A DNA stretch of 64,000 nt from Plutella xylostella (Eukaryota > Arthropoda > Insecta > Lepidoptera > Plutellidae), in the NCBI RefSeq assembly GCF_932276165.1, contig NC_063994.1:5766001-5830000 (forward strand), in the 5' to 3' direction. Made by a program: the position numbers and the translations under genes. Below, one piece after another: positions 32,909-44,300 of this stretch (the stretch's first letter is position 1; each line of letters begins with the position of its first letter). Below the pieces are notes generated by a model. It was not told the DNA's origin and ran no database searches. It saw only the letters and a program-made list of their open reading frames with translations.

Positions 32909-33063
32909 TATTGATGATCCTTTTTTGATTTATAAAAAGAAAGTACGGTGACAAGTAACATGACATTTTGACATATAAAATAACAAACTTTGAGATCAAT
33001 AATAAAAGCTATTGAAGGAAGATCATTTCTATTTATTGTGAGATATTTGACCAATTCTCTACA
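32909..33063 (+). repeat. 3' LTR of BEL element
   Basis: Same 155 bases as the 5' LTR; followed by the CACTT duplication and the rest of T1. Confidence 0.9.
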
Positions 33064-33583
33064 CACTTGACGAGTCGTTCTTTAGTCATTCAACTGAGTA
33101 GCGTCATCCAATGAACGGGCTAGCGGTTCAATCAAACAGGAGATTAAACCAGATGCCTGCGACATATACATACATAATTTATATCGGAATAAAAACAAAA
33201 TATTTTTGTATATGTTTTTACTATAAATTGATCCACAGATTTTAGCGGCGACGCAGTTGCGCGACCAGTGAAGCTCTGGCTTCGCGACCGGCGTGGAGCG
33301 CGCGGTCCGCGCGGCGCTGCTGCGGCTGCTGCGCGGGAGGATCCCGACCCTGCGCATGCGCCTGGCCTTCAATGGCCTCACGCCTCTCTTCTTCCTCTTC
33401 TTCAGGCGTCAATTCCAACAGAGGAGCACCTGTTTTGCGCGCCACATTGTGTAACACCACACATGCGTTGACTATGCGGGCCGCCTTCTCCGGCTTGTAG
33501 TGTAACATTCGAGCTGCAAGCAAGCACCGCCAACGTGCCTTCAATACACCGGTGCATCGCTCAACACAGTAACGTGTCTTGAC

Positions 33584-34083
33584 TAGGGCATGCAATACCG
33601 CAATACCGGTATTCGTAATACCGGTATTAGGGACAAAATTCACGCTTTTTTCAATACCGGTATTGAAAGTTAATACCGGTATTGAAGTAATACCGGAATC
33701 GGACTTTTTTAGGCTATAATAAAGCGATTAAGATATAGTATTCCTAAGTACTGTGAAAGCGCACTTGTTTCCAACCGTTTGATGCAGTTTTAAGCCGTTT
33801 GATATCTACTGTTGACCATGCGTAAACGGACACTGGATGTAAAAATAATATTTTTTTGTAAAATTTAAACTTTAATACTCAATTCTCGTAAAAATCTATT
33901 ACAAAAAACTGTATTTCATTGCTTTTTCTCGTTTTATTTTGACGTATACGACCTTTAATCACAATATATGCCATTTATTACAAGGAAATCTAATACCGGT
34001 ATTAATACCGGGATCCCGGTATTGAGTTGCAATACCGGAACTCAATACCGGTATTGAAAATAGTTCCGGTATTGCATGCCCTA
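33584..34083. mobile_element. hAT MITE with 8-bp duplication, rich in ATACCGGTAT motifs
   Basis: Ends TAGGGCATGCAATACCG and its inverse. It is flanked by GTCTTGAC (33576-33583 and 34084-34091). Both ends are packed with repeats of the palindrome ATACCGGTAT. It interrupts the last exon of the Harbinger transposase. Confidence 0.9.
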
Positions 34084-34460
34084 GTCTTGACGTGCATGTC
34101 GGTGTATATGGCCTTGCGAGTTCCTGGGGCGGCATCCACAATAGGGGTCATCATTATCACCCGCTAAGCATATCCTGAGTCACCTTGAACAAACAATTTA
34201 GTTGCATAATTTTTTTGTTTAATTGTAATAAGAATGATTATGTTTGTATTGTGTTATTGTTACCTAAGAGCCACACAGCTTCCCCTTGGTCGTATAGACC
34301 CTGCAGGTATTCTTTCAGAGGGTGACCATTCCAAACAGCGGAATCGTGAGTAGCCCCGCCGTCGCTGGCATCGACACTTAAAATAATAATAAGATCTGCG
34401 TCACATATCTGTAACAAACCAATATAGTTCCTAAATTGTTATTGTAGAATTGATACTCCT

Positions 34461-34742
34461 TGTATATAATGTATATGTTTATTTACTCTTCAATCATATT
34501 AGTACAGTTTACAGGTATGTACAGTTTCAGTACTTAGGCATACTCTTACATAGGTACGTCGGGAGGTGTTGCCTCCGTGGCGGCTACCGAACGACTGAGA
34601 GCCGGTCGCCTCTGCGCTGGCCTTTTATAGGGAAAGGTTGGTTTGCCGCCACGTGCACACTGACCGATAGTTACACTACTTATACATGTTATTTGGTCAT
34701 GCCAGCTGATACATGACACTATCATATCAGCTGTCATGACAC
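34461..34742 (-). repeat. Probable solo LTR
   Basis: On the minus strand it starts TGTCATGACAGC, has a core-promoter-like CCCTATAAAAGGCC followed by a GC-rich stretch, a polyadenylation signal in AGAGTAAATAAACA, and an end ATATACA. The TG...CA limits are plausible, but I could not match a target duplication. It lies in an intron of the Harbinger transposase. Confidence 0.5.
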
Positions 34743-35159
34743 TTTACATACATAGCTTATATATATACTATAGCTTATATACACTACAGTTATGTTTTTA
34801 TAGACTATATTTAATATAAGTACTTAATTAAAATAAATACCAACTGTGATTACTGATTACCTAAGTTCCTATTTCCATTAATAGTTTAATAATTGTTAAC
34901 AAAATATTGTATTATATAAGTATTAATAATTATACAAAAGGCTAAAAGCATTTTGTACCAGTCAACCTATAGGAGAGAATATGAGAAAAAATAAGACTTT
35001 ACTCTTTGATTGCCATTATCTGTAGCTTTATTAAGTGGTAAAGGGACCTAATTACTACCTATATTTTTTAGTATTAGTCATAGAATTTATTAGTTCTATC
35101 AATAAATAAAAAATACATGCATTACAATGTGTTTAATTCATTAATTTACAATTTGCACA
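34743..35159. other. AT-rich intron sequence, nothing identified
   Basis: It probably belongs to the transposase intron; it contains (TATA)n-like runs only. Confidence 0.4.
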
Positions 35160-35581
35160 TTGAGGGAATGTGTATGTTTTCGGTTGAAATATTCTTCCTC
35201 ATTCTGCGCGGGCCTCAGGATGCAGACATGAGTGCCATCTATGCAGCCCACAATCCCGGGGAAATTATGTACCTCAAAGAATCTGTAATAAACAAACCAC
35301 TTCAGCAACATATCCAGATAAGCCTAAAGCACAAGGGTAGGGACATACCCAGACGGTAAAATTTATTATATGCTTAATGCTTACCTTCGTTTTACAGTGT
35401 TCCTAGCTTCTGGTGTTCTAGGAAACACAATATATTTAGCTAATATTTGAGGATGGTTAAGTGCATCTGTCACTTCAGCTATAGCCCTCGACACAGTGGA
35501 CTGGGACACACCGTGTGTAGCACCTTGCCCGACTCCTCTCTGGTATGACCCAGCAGCAAAAAAACCAAGCGCAATTAAGAC

Positions 35582-36114
35582 CTAAAACATGAACGTTATT
35601 AATGCTTATTTACTTCATAACAAAAACATATATCCATCCATTACATAAACATATATACTCATGACTATAATCCCAGAGGGGATAGTCAGACAGTCACCCA
35701 CTTTTCACTGTACATATTTTGTAACTCTGTAGTGCAATCCACTTAGGTTACACATCTAACAGTCCCTCGAAACTCCCTAAGACATTTTTTTTGTATGGAA
35801 TTCCGTTAGATGGCGTTACCAACATTAACATAAACCAGGGGTACCATACCAACCTTACATAACAAAATAAATGTCAAATTTTCAATCACAAAACAATATG
35901 GCTGTCCGTTTGTTTGTAAACGCAACATATTTTCGTGGTGTTTATGTGTTTTTCTTTTGTAAAATACTCTTTCTCCGTTATTTCCGTCGAGTTGAACATC
36001 TGTTCCTCCGGTTTAGCGTCGAGCCTGTAGTTGTAAGTGCTTAAGACAGTGACTTTTTGTGAAAGTGTTTTTGAAGATATTCGTGGTTATCGGATTTTTG
36101 TGTTTTCCTTAAAA
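35582..36114. other. Junction between Harbinger locus and P-like element
   Basis: No ORF. It should hold the right TIR of the Harbinger locus and the 5' end and promoter of the P-like gene; I could not delimit either. A CCAGGGGTACCATACCA motif near 35837 may be a P-type terminus. Confidence 0.35.
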
Positions 36115-36635
36115 ATGGGACGCCAAAAGAAAAGATGTGCTATTTGTAAGCAGTCCGGATCAAATTTCTTCGCCTCGTTTCCCCTGGATGAAAAACGGTA
36201 AGTAATCATAACCGCAGTCAAAGTTTCGATAAGGAGGTGCACCCGCCACTTCCCAAGAAGCACCATAAAATACCTTGGCCTTGGCATTTCATCGAGCCAA
36301 TACCGGCTACCTGAAGGGCTCGCTACAGCGGTTCAGAAGGTGACCCACGTTACCTTTTTCTAACTAAATTGGTAGACCAGTACTACTTAAATTAAAAATT
36401 ATTAAAATTAAAAGATATATTGTATACTGTAATTACTAGGATTCATTATTTTAACTGTAAGTATCAGAAACAATTCGGAGAGGAAATTAAGCTCGCATTA
36501 ACAGTGTACAAAAGTGCGCTTGATATAGCTAACTTGTTTGTATTTATTATTTATATTTTAAATAAGCCTTTTTATAGTTAATTTATTATTAAAAAAATTA
36601 TATTATAAATTTATAGTTTTTTTTTTTTTTTTTCA

Positions 36636-37110
36636 GTGAATGAGGCAGCATCGACATCACAACAAGAAGTTGTTGCTAGGCCAGCAGGCTGTTCACATAA
36701 AAAAGAAGCTTCTGAAGACATTGCAACTCCCTACCACAAGAAGTCCGGGCTTCCCATAGAAATAAGTCAAAATGGTAAGCTAATTTGGGAAGGGCATTAA
36801 GTATATTTTACTTATTTACATATAGAAATATTATTTACAAGCTGTTTCAGAATTTATTATTTAAAAAATATATCATAAACTTATAGTTATTTTATTATTT
36901 TTTCAGTGAATGAGGCAGCATCGACATCACAACAAGAAGAAGTTGTTGCTAGGCCAACAGGCTGTTCACATAAAAAAGAAGCTTCTGAAGACATTGCAAC
37001 TCCCTACCACAAGGAGTCCGGGCTTCCCATAGAAATAAGTCAAAATGGTAAGCTAATTTGGGAAGGGCATTAAGTATATTTTACTTATTTACATATAGAA
37101 ATATTATTTA
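36636..37110 (+). repeat. Tandem duplication of an exon with its introns (270-bp unit)
   Basis: Exon starts GTGAATGAGGCAGCATCG at 36636 and again at 36906. Acceptor, exon, donor and the following intron up to CAAGCTGTTTC are repeated. Copy 2 has one extra GAA codon and a few substitutions. Confidence 0.9.
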
Positions 37111-37400
37111 CAAGCTGTTTCGCTTCGCCTTAAAAAGTGTTCCCGTGGGAATTCCGCGATAAAAAGTAGCCTATGATGTTTTCTCAGGGATCATTATGTA
37201 TACCAAATTTCATTCGACAGATGTGACCAGCCCACTGCCACTTAAGCTTACTAACTCGGTGAGCTATGTCGGTGACTTTAGTTCTCTGTCGGATTACTTC
37301 GTTCCAATAACAAAGTGACATAATTATGTGATCATACTGCATAGTTCTTACTTGGCACAAAAGGTAAACAATATTTGTGTCCAAGATTGTGTGTTAGAAG
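37111..37400 (-). mobile_element. Interspersed-repeat fragment with RTE coding scrap
   Basis: Starts with a CCCGTGGGAATTCCGCGAT block seen widely in Lepidoptera. The minus-strand frame 37312-37199 has NEVIRQRTKVTDIAH and KWQWAGHICR, the RTE pol end also found at 11902-12386. It lies in an intron of the P-like gene. Confidence 0.65.
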
Positions 37401-39559
37401 GACAGATAAAATAAAATAGGTGATTATATAGGTACCTATCTCGTTAGCATTACCACCCAAGTTAAAGTAATAGGTTAAAATGGAAGTATAGCACTTGCTT
37501 AATATCCAAACAAAAGAGAAAACATTTTTCTACTCCTAAATATTATCCAATCTCCATGATTTTTTAGAATACTAACAACAGAATGAATTACTAGCTTTTT
37601 AGTTTTTTTTCTTTTTTACAGATATAGATATGACTCCACGCAAAAAAAAACTCAAGAAAGAGCTGAAAAAAACAAAATTCAGTTTGTCGTCGTTAAAAAG
37701 AAGTGCAAAGCTGATACAAAACTTAGAATCAGGAATTCTAAAAGAAATAGTTTCATCTGCACTAAGAAATCAGAAGAGGAAACCAAAAGGAAGACGCTGG
37801 ACCACAAAAAATAAAACCACGGCACTGGCCATATTTAAACGGTCTCCTAAAACCTACCGCTACCTGCAACATATCCTACCTTTACCGGGAGTTAAAACAT
37901 TGCAAAATGTTTTAAAGAAAATTCCATAACAACCAGGACTGAACAGCACAATATTGGAGACTTTAAATTAAAGAAACTGTAGAGCAGGTAGCGGGAACAG
38001 GATTTGAAGTTGTGGCTACCATATGTGACCAAGGTCCCACTAATATGGGGGCCCTGAAACTGCTAAAGCAGTTATCCAATGTACCAGACCATGAGGGAAA
38101 TAATTATTTCATTGTGAACGAAGAGAAAATATATATAATATATGATGTACCTCATTTATTTAAATCAATAAGAAATAATTTTCTTAATAACGGAATTATT
38201 AAAATGAATGGCAAAACGGGGAAATGGTGTCACTTATTAGAAGTGGAAGAAAAAAACAAAAACCTGCTTTACTTAAGTAAAATTACCGCCACACACGTAC
38301 AGCCTTAATACAGAGCCAAAATGAAGGTAAAATACGCAGCTCAAATTCTGAGCAACACCGTGGCGGCGGTACTAAAGTTACTGTCAGAAGCTGACCTAAA
38401 CCCACAACATAAACATGAATTGATGGAGACTGCCCTGGTAATTCAGGACTTGTATAAGTTGTTCGACTACACAAATGGTCCATCTGGTCCGCAAGATATA
38501 AAAAAGGGCATTCGGCAAAATGTTTCTGCGAAAACCGACCATTTAAATGTCTGGGCTGATTTCAGAAAGAAAATGGAAAAGCTAGTCTTTGTGAAATCAA
38601 ATGGAATGGCTGCAACAAATGTGAGGTGCGTTAAAGGATATTTAATTACCCTGAGTTCCCTCCAAGACTTGTGGAATAAACTTAGTCGCCTGGGATTTAA
38701 ATATCTCAATTTAAGGCAACTAAATCAAGACGCCTTAGAAAATCTGTTTGGCATCATTCGGCAACACAGCCCGACTAATAAAAACCCAACTTGCGCGTCA
38801 TTTATCGGTGCCATAAAAACTGCATTGATATCGGGTTTAACTGCACCTCACAATAGGGGCTCTAATTGTGAAGAAGACTGTAAAAAGTTACTGACTAATT
38901 TCCACGAATTAGTCTTTGAAAATGAAAGTATGCCAAAAAAAGACGATGATCATGATGATCATAGCGCTAGAGAAGAAAAAGAAATGGAAATTTGTGAAGA
39001 TTCACAATTATCAGCGCCGGTGTTGAGCCTTCCAGAAGTATTGGATTTTGAAGACATCGAAAAAGATTTGACAGATGTAGATTCACAACCACTAGTTTAC
39101 CTCAGTGGTTATATTGCATCTATAATTATTAAGCAATATAATTGCTTAAGATGCAAAAATAATTTAACCGCTGAGGAGCCTGAATCATGCCCATTATTTA
39201 GGTATATAAAACTTCGGGAATGGTGGAATGCTAAATCATGTTTGACATATCCATCACTAAATCTTTGTCGAACAATTGAAATTGCTATTACCGTTTTCAA
39301 CACAGAGATTATTGGTTGTCTCCATCAAAAAAATATCTGCCAATTAGCTGTCACATTATTCTTTATAAAATGTGACATCAGTTGGTTTAGTTGTGAAATG
39401 CATTCAAAATTAGTATTTGATGTCATGTTTGTGCGGCTTAGTCGGCTTCTTGTAAGAAGACAGTGTCAAAGAGTAAATTTAAGCCTCTCTGAAAAAGAAG
39501 AAAATCTGGCGAGTGCTGTAAAAAACGCGCAACAGCGCGGAATTTCTAAGTAAAATACC

Positions 39560-40820
39560 AAAAAATGTGTAATGTATATTACCTTCTGGGGGGCTTGTCG
39601 CTCACGTCCGTAGGTACAAACCCTAGTTACCCTACACGTGTCCCCTGGGTGGTGCTAACGAGTGACAACGCCGAATGTCGGGCGGCGGTAAATCGACCCG
39701 ACCTCCTCTCCTAGCAGAGGCGGCGATCTCCCGCCGTAAAAAAGGAGAATCACCAACACGCCTGCCAAGCGCGGTGATTATGGCAAACACACCTCCTTAT
39801 GATGGAACAAACAAAGGCCCGGCCCCCAGTCCCCGGCAGCCCCGCTATCCCGGACTCCGGTAGCGGTCACGGTAACGGCGGGGCAGGGGGTGCGAAGAAT
39901 CTCCGGCAGAGAGTCGGCTACCAGCCCAACCGACCCTTGCACCTGGCAACATATAACGCACGGACACTGAGGGAAGACGTGAAGATAGAGGAGCTGGAAG
40001 AGGAAATCAGCAAGTTAAAATGGGACATTATAGGGTTATCCGAAGTCCGACGAGAGGGAGAGGATACGGAAATTCTCCAGTCCGGAAACTTGCTGTACCA
40101 CCGGGAGGGCGACCAACTGTCGGGTTTATCGTCAACAAGTCCCTCGTCAACAACATCGTTGAAATCGGAAGTGTGTCGACACGGGTTGCGTACCTCATCC
40201 TGAGAATATGTAAACGATACTCAATGAAGGTCATACAGGTTTACGCACCCACATCTAAGCACACCGATGATGAGGTCGAACTTGCGTATGAAGACGTATC
40301 GTCTGCCCTGCGTAAGTTCACTACTCATTTCACGGTGGTGATGGGAGACCTTAACGCGAAACTCGGAAAACAAGAAGGCGGCGAGACGAAAGTAGGGTCA
40401 CATGGATTTGGAGTCAGGATCCATCGTGGGCAAATGCAGGCTGACTTCTTGGAGAAGGAGGGCCTCTATATGATGAACTCCTTCTACAAGAAGAAGCCAC
40501 AAAGGAAGTGGACGTGGATTAGCCCCGATGGGAAGACTAAAAACGAGATCGACTTCATATTGACGGATAAGAAGCACATATTCAATGATGTCTCAGTGAT
40601 CAGTAGGGTTAAGACCGGCAGCGATCACCGACTCGTAAGAGGCACTTTGAATATAAACTGCAAAATAGAACGCTCCCGTCTAATGAAGTCCACGCTCCGT
40701 CCTACTCCTGCTCAAATCCAGGATCCCGAAAGCTTTCAGTCTGAGCTTTGCGACCGCCTGATATGTTTAGAGAATTGCGTTACAGTTGACGATTTAAATA
40801 ATAGGTTTGTGGGAACTGTC
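39560..40820 (+). pseudogene. RTE element 2: 5' UTR and AP endonuclease
   Basis: A GC-richer leader of about 370 bases is followed by an apurinic-type endonuclease: LATYNARTL, KWDIIGLSEVRR, IQVYAPTS, VVMGDLNAKLG and SDHRLVRGTL. All the catalytic blocks are visible. The frame shifts once near 40120 (39799 frame to 40020 frame). There is no RT: at about 40820 the frame runs into gypsy zinc-knuckle/protease sequence. Retention of the 5' end with loss of the 3' end is the reverse of normal non-LTR truncation. Confidence 0.8.
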
Positions 40821-40978
40821 TGTGGTTGTAAGAAGAAGAAAGATGTAAATGTAATTAATAAAGAATACAGTGATGAGAGCAGAGAGGACTTATGACTTGT
40901 AAAGGTATGCCACTCTATTAACAATAAGAATAAAGAGTGGACAGAGGCTCTTGTAACTGAAGGAAAAATAATCACTTA
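40821..40978 (+). pseudogene. Gypsy element 5: linker to protease start
   Basis: A Lys-rich post-zinc-knuckle segment (CKKKKDVNVI), then KEWTEALVTEG, leading into the protease Asp-Thr-Gly found after the Harbinger insertion at 45349. One TGA lies within (40893-40895). It is interrupted at the TTA duplication. Confidence 0.65.
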
Positions 40979-41338
40979 GAGCTCGTTCCCACTTGTCGGG
41001 TGTCGGATCCGTATATTAAACGGAAGTTCTAGTGGCAGAGCATTGTATATGACGCTATTCACACTTATCGGAAACCGATTTTGTGTCGGCTCCGACAAGA
41101 AATGTCGGGTGTTTTGCCAGCCCTCTACGCCCGGAAAAAAATCGTGTCGGATCTCGCTCGCCTATGATTAAGAACGGCGCTGTTCACATTTGTCTGATGT
41201 CGGAGCCGATAACCCTCTCCCCGCTACCCTTCATTCCGTTCGTGCGTACGTCGTACCTGCGATCGCGCACACACACATCGCGGCGCGCAAGCAGAGTTAT
41301 TGTGTTTTTATTGTACGCACGTTTGGTGATTCGTAGTA

Positions 41339-44300
41339 ATGGAAAGAAATATCAACCCCGAACAATTGATCACACTAGTTCAGGAAAGAGGTGTCCTTTG
41401 GGACAAAACTCTAAATGATTATAAAGATAAGCAACTGAAAATAGCTGCTTGGCGGGAAGTTTGCTGCCTACTCATACCTAATTTTGACAATTTGGACGAA
41501 AAAGAAAGACAATCATGTGGTAAGTGTTTGAAGTTATTTATTTAATAATATACGTAAAATTCAAAACATAAATATTAACCATGCGCTTCTGGTTGCCAAG
41601 GCACCGAGCCTATTGTTGAAACGAAGTAGTTTGCAAATTCAGACCGTATATCATTTGCAATAGGACCACCACGTGGATTACAGTTTTGCAGTTGTACTTG
41701 TTCTTGCATCGGATTTTCTGCCGCATAATGAATATCTTCAAAGTTCAGACCGTCCTTTTCTCTTACAAAATTGTGTAATACTGTACACGCTTTTACAATT
41801 TCGATAGCCGTGTCTGGGTGGACATCCAGTGGCCGATGAAATATTCTCCATTTATTGGCTAAAATACCGAATGCGCATTCAACTTACCTTCTTGCCCGAC
41901 TTAAACGATAGTTAATTTTTTTTTTCATGTGGTCTAAATGAGTGCCTCCAAAAGGTCTTAACAAATTTGTTGACAGAGGGAAAGCCTCATCGCCCACGAG
42001 AACATAAGGCATATCATTTTGAAGTGTTGCATGTAGAGGCCTTGGTTTTGGTATATTTAAACTACCATCATTCAGTTTCTTCCATATAGTTGAAAAAAAA
42101 AAAAAAAAAAAAAAAAGAATTGAAGAATCGCATTCTTTTCCATACGAGCCAACACTCATAAAATAAAACGATATTCTGAATCAACAACGGCTAGTAAAAC
42201 AAATGAAAAATAATATTTGTAATTAAAATACATCGAGCCAGTATTGTTTGGTTTCACCACTCTTATGTGCTTACCATCAACTGCTCCAAGACAGTGCGGA
42301 AAGTTGGCTTTCATATCAAAACTTTTTGCAATTTCCAACCATTTACTCTCATTATCAGGAATTTTCATGAACTCGTCTCTTAATACATCCCACATAGTGT
42401 AACTATAGTGCAATTCTTTGAAGGAACAACCCGATGCGCAATATCTGTAAAATAATTAAGTAGGTAAAATAATTAACATTTCTATATGTACCTATTGTAA
42501 TTGTAGGTAAATTAGTATCTACAAAGTGGTCGAATCTACGAGATGCCTGGATGCGAGCAAATAAAAAAGACGTCAAAAAATCCGGAGCAGGGGCTAAGTT
42601 TTCAAAGCCATATATATACAGGGTGTCCCAAAAGTCAACGTCATCCCTTAAAGGGCTGATAGGTCAGCTCATGAGAGGCCAGAATATCACAATATGACCT
42701 TAGTAAAAACTCGATAATTTTCGAGATATTGACACTTTTATAAATTTGCTGAAAATCGACACCTTGGATCAGTTTTTTGCGTGCCGCCGGTACAAAAATC
42801 CATATTGTTAGAATTTGTTTGGTGTTGCATCACCCTGTATAGCCCTGCTACTGATCGCAATCAAAAAAAATATCGAGTAATGCTGTATGTTTAAAAAAAA
42901 CACGGTTTTCAAAGTCATAAAAGGTAATCGTATTTTTTTATAAACAACTTTGACTCTACATACTGTAAAAAAAATATACCACGCAAACCTGGCACTTTAT
43001 TTAAAAAGATTGCTCATTTAATGCAGTTTCCAAAATGGTATGAAACGTTGCTATTGTTTCAATTAACAAAAAAGTTATTGCTATTTTAGTACAAAACGAC
43101 CTCGATGTAAAATTGTTTGAAGGAAATTTATTTGACTGAATTTATTAAGGGTAAGTCATGTTGGAATGAGTAAAAGTAAAATAGGTGGTGTGGCCAGGAG
43201 TGGGAAAAGAGACAACGTTGTCACACTTAATAAAAAAACGCATTTTGAGTATCTTTCTAGAAAAAAGTGGACTATAGCAACTCCACATTCCCCATAAATG
43301 TAGCGCATGGTAACGTACATTCCTGAGTAGTGCTAATGTGTGATATTGTACAAGTAAAACGCTTACACATGTACATTGTACACCCACAGTATCCAAAAAA
43401 GGGCCAGATCAGTTTGTCATTAACATTACCTCTGTTATTTATTTTAAAGTTATATTAACAAAACCAAACTCTCAAAATTATGATTATGACCATTAATGAG
43501 TATTATTTTTTGGTGATTATGTACTTAATATAATAATGTGGTGATATAATTTTGAGAAATAAAAATAAAAGTCAATAAATGTTTGTTTTTTTTAAATAAG
43601 GTGTATAAAACGCAAAATATGTTTTATAAGAGTTTGGTAAGTTTTTTCTTAGCTATTTTTGCGTCATCTATGTTGCCACGGCTGACCCCACCACCTATTT
43701 TACTTTTACTCATTCCAACATGACTTACCCTTAATAAATTCAGTCAAATAAATTTCCTTCAAACAATTTTACATCGAGGTCGTTTTGTACTAAAATAGCA
43801 ATAACTTTTTTGTTAATTGAAACAATAGGAACGTTTCATACCTTTTTGGAAACTGCATTAAATGAGCAATCTTTTCAAATAAGGTGCCAGGTTTGCGTGG
43901 TATATTTTTTTTACAATATGTAGAGTCAAAGTTGTTTATAAAAAAATACGATTACCTTTTATGACCTTGAAAACCGTGTTTTTTTTAAACATACAGCATT
44001 ACTCGATATTTTTTTGACTGCGATCAATAGCAGGGCTATACAGGGTGATGCAACACCAAACAAATTCTAAAAATATGGATTTTTGTACCGGCGGCACGCA
44101 AAAAACTGATCCAAGGTGTCGATTTTCAGCAAATTTATAAATGTGTCAATATCTCGAAAATTATCGAGTTTTTACTAAGGTCATATTGTGATATTCTGGC
44201 CTCTCATGAGCTGACCTATCAGCCCTTTAAGGGATGACGTTGACTTTTGGGACACCCTGTATAAAGAACAGATGAGTTTTCTGCAAAAAGTGGCTGAGCC

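Larger units (their letters stand above)
28618..33063 (+). mobile_element. BEL/Pao element, recent, internally deleted
   Basis: Two 155-bp LTRs without differences. The 5-bp duplication CACTT lies at 28613-28617 and 33064-33068. There is one long ORF, and a polypurine run GGGAGAA stands directly before the 3' LTR. The empty site is given by the second T1 copy near 60354 (AACCACTTGACG). The element lacks most of RNase H and the integrase core. Identical LTRs indicate a young insertion or recent gene conversion. Confidence 0.95.
28071..33167. mobile_element. TIR element T1 (about 0.65 kb), split by a BEL element
   Basis: Inverted ends of about 85 bp start ATATGTCGCAGGCATCTGG. Without the BEL insertion (28618-33063) and one 5-bp duplication it is 646 bp, matching the uninterrupted copy at 59812-60458. 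It carries an exon-like segment with a splice donor but no transposase. The TSD is unclear because the flanks are (AT)-rich. It lies between the Myb and transposase genes of the second Harbinger locus. Confidence 0.85.
33245..35581 (-). pseudogene. HARBI1-like PIF/Harbinger transposase, broken by insertions
   Basis: Minus-strand exons: 35581-35385 (VSQSTVSRAIAEVTDALN), 35282 to about 35160 (FPGIVGCIDGTHV, first catalytic Asp), 34409-34262 (DASDGGATHDSAVW), then 34184-34092 plus 33575-33245 (DSGYA, YCVER with the catalytic Glu, INACVVLHNVA-like end). These are DDE_Tnp_4 motifs. Damage: a TAG after GDSGYA, a 500-bp hAT MITE in the last exon, and a probable solo LTR in an intron. The N-terminal exon is not found. 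It is convergent with the Myb-like gene at 26640, the usual Harbinger pair. The transposase would cut TIRs in the nucleus. Confidence 0.85.
36115..39553 (+). pseudogene. THAP/P-element-like transposase gene, copy 1
   Basis: Exon 1 (36115-36197) starts the C2CH THAP domain (RCAICKQSGSNFFASFP) and ends at GTAAG; the exon with the rest of THAP is missing. A linker exon is present twice (36636 and 36906). The catalytic part runs 37630-39553: a Lys-rich coiled region, ALAIFKRSPKTYRYLQH, then TICDQGPTNMGALKLLK and VPHLFKSIRNNFL of P-type transposases, NLRQLNQDALENLFGIIRQ and the C-terminal SGYI...C..C. Stops and offsets occur at about 37927 and 38307. The segment expected between IP (37927) and the ICDQG block, which should carry the first catalytic Asp, is absent. 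Confidence 0.8.

Noticed and set aside
34546..34737. Short ORFs inside the probable solo LTR
   Set aside because: No family motif; they coincide with the GC-rich core of an LTR-like sequence.
42619..44259. Palindrome as a replication origin or host regulatory hairpin
   Set aside because: The TA duplication and mobile-element context fit a fold-back transposon better.
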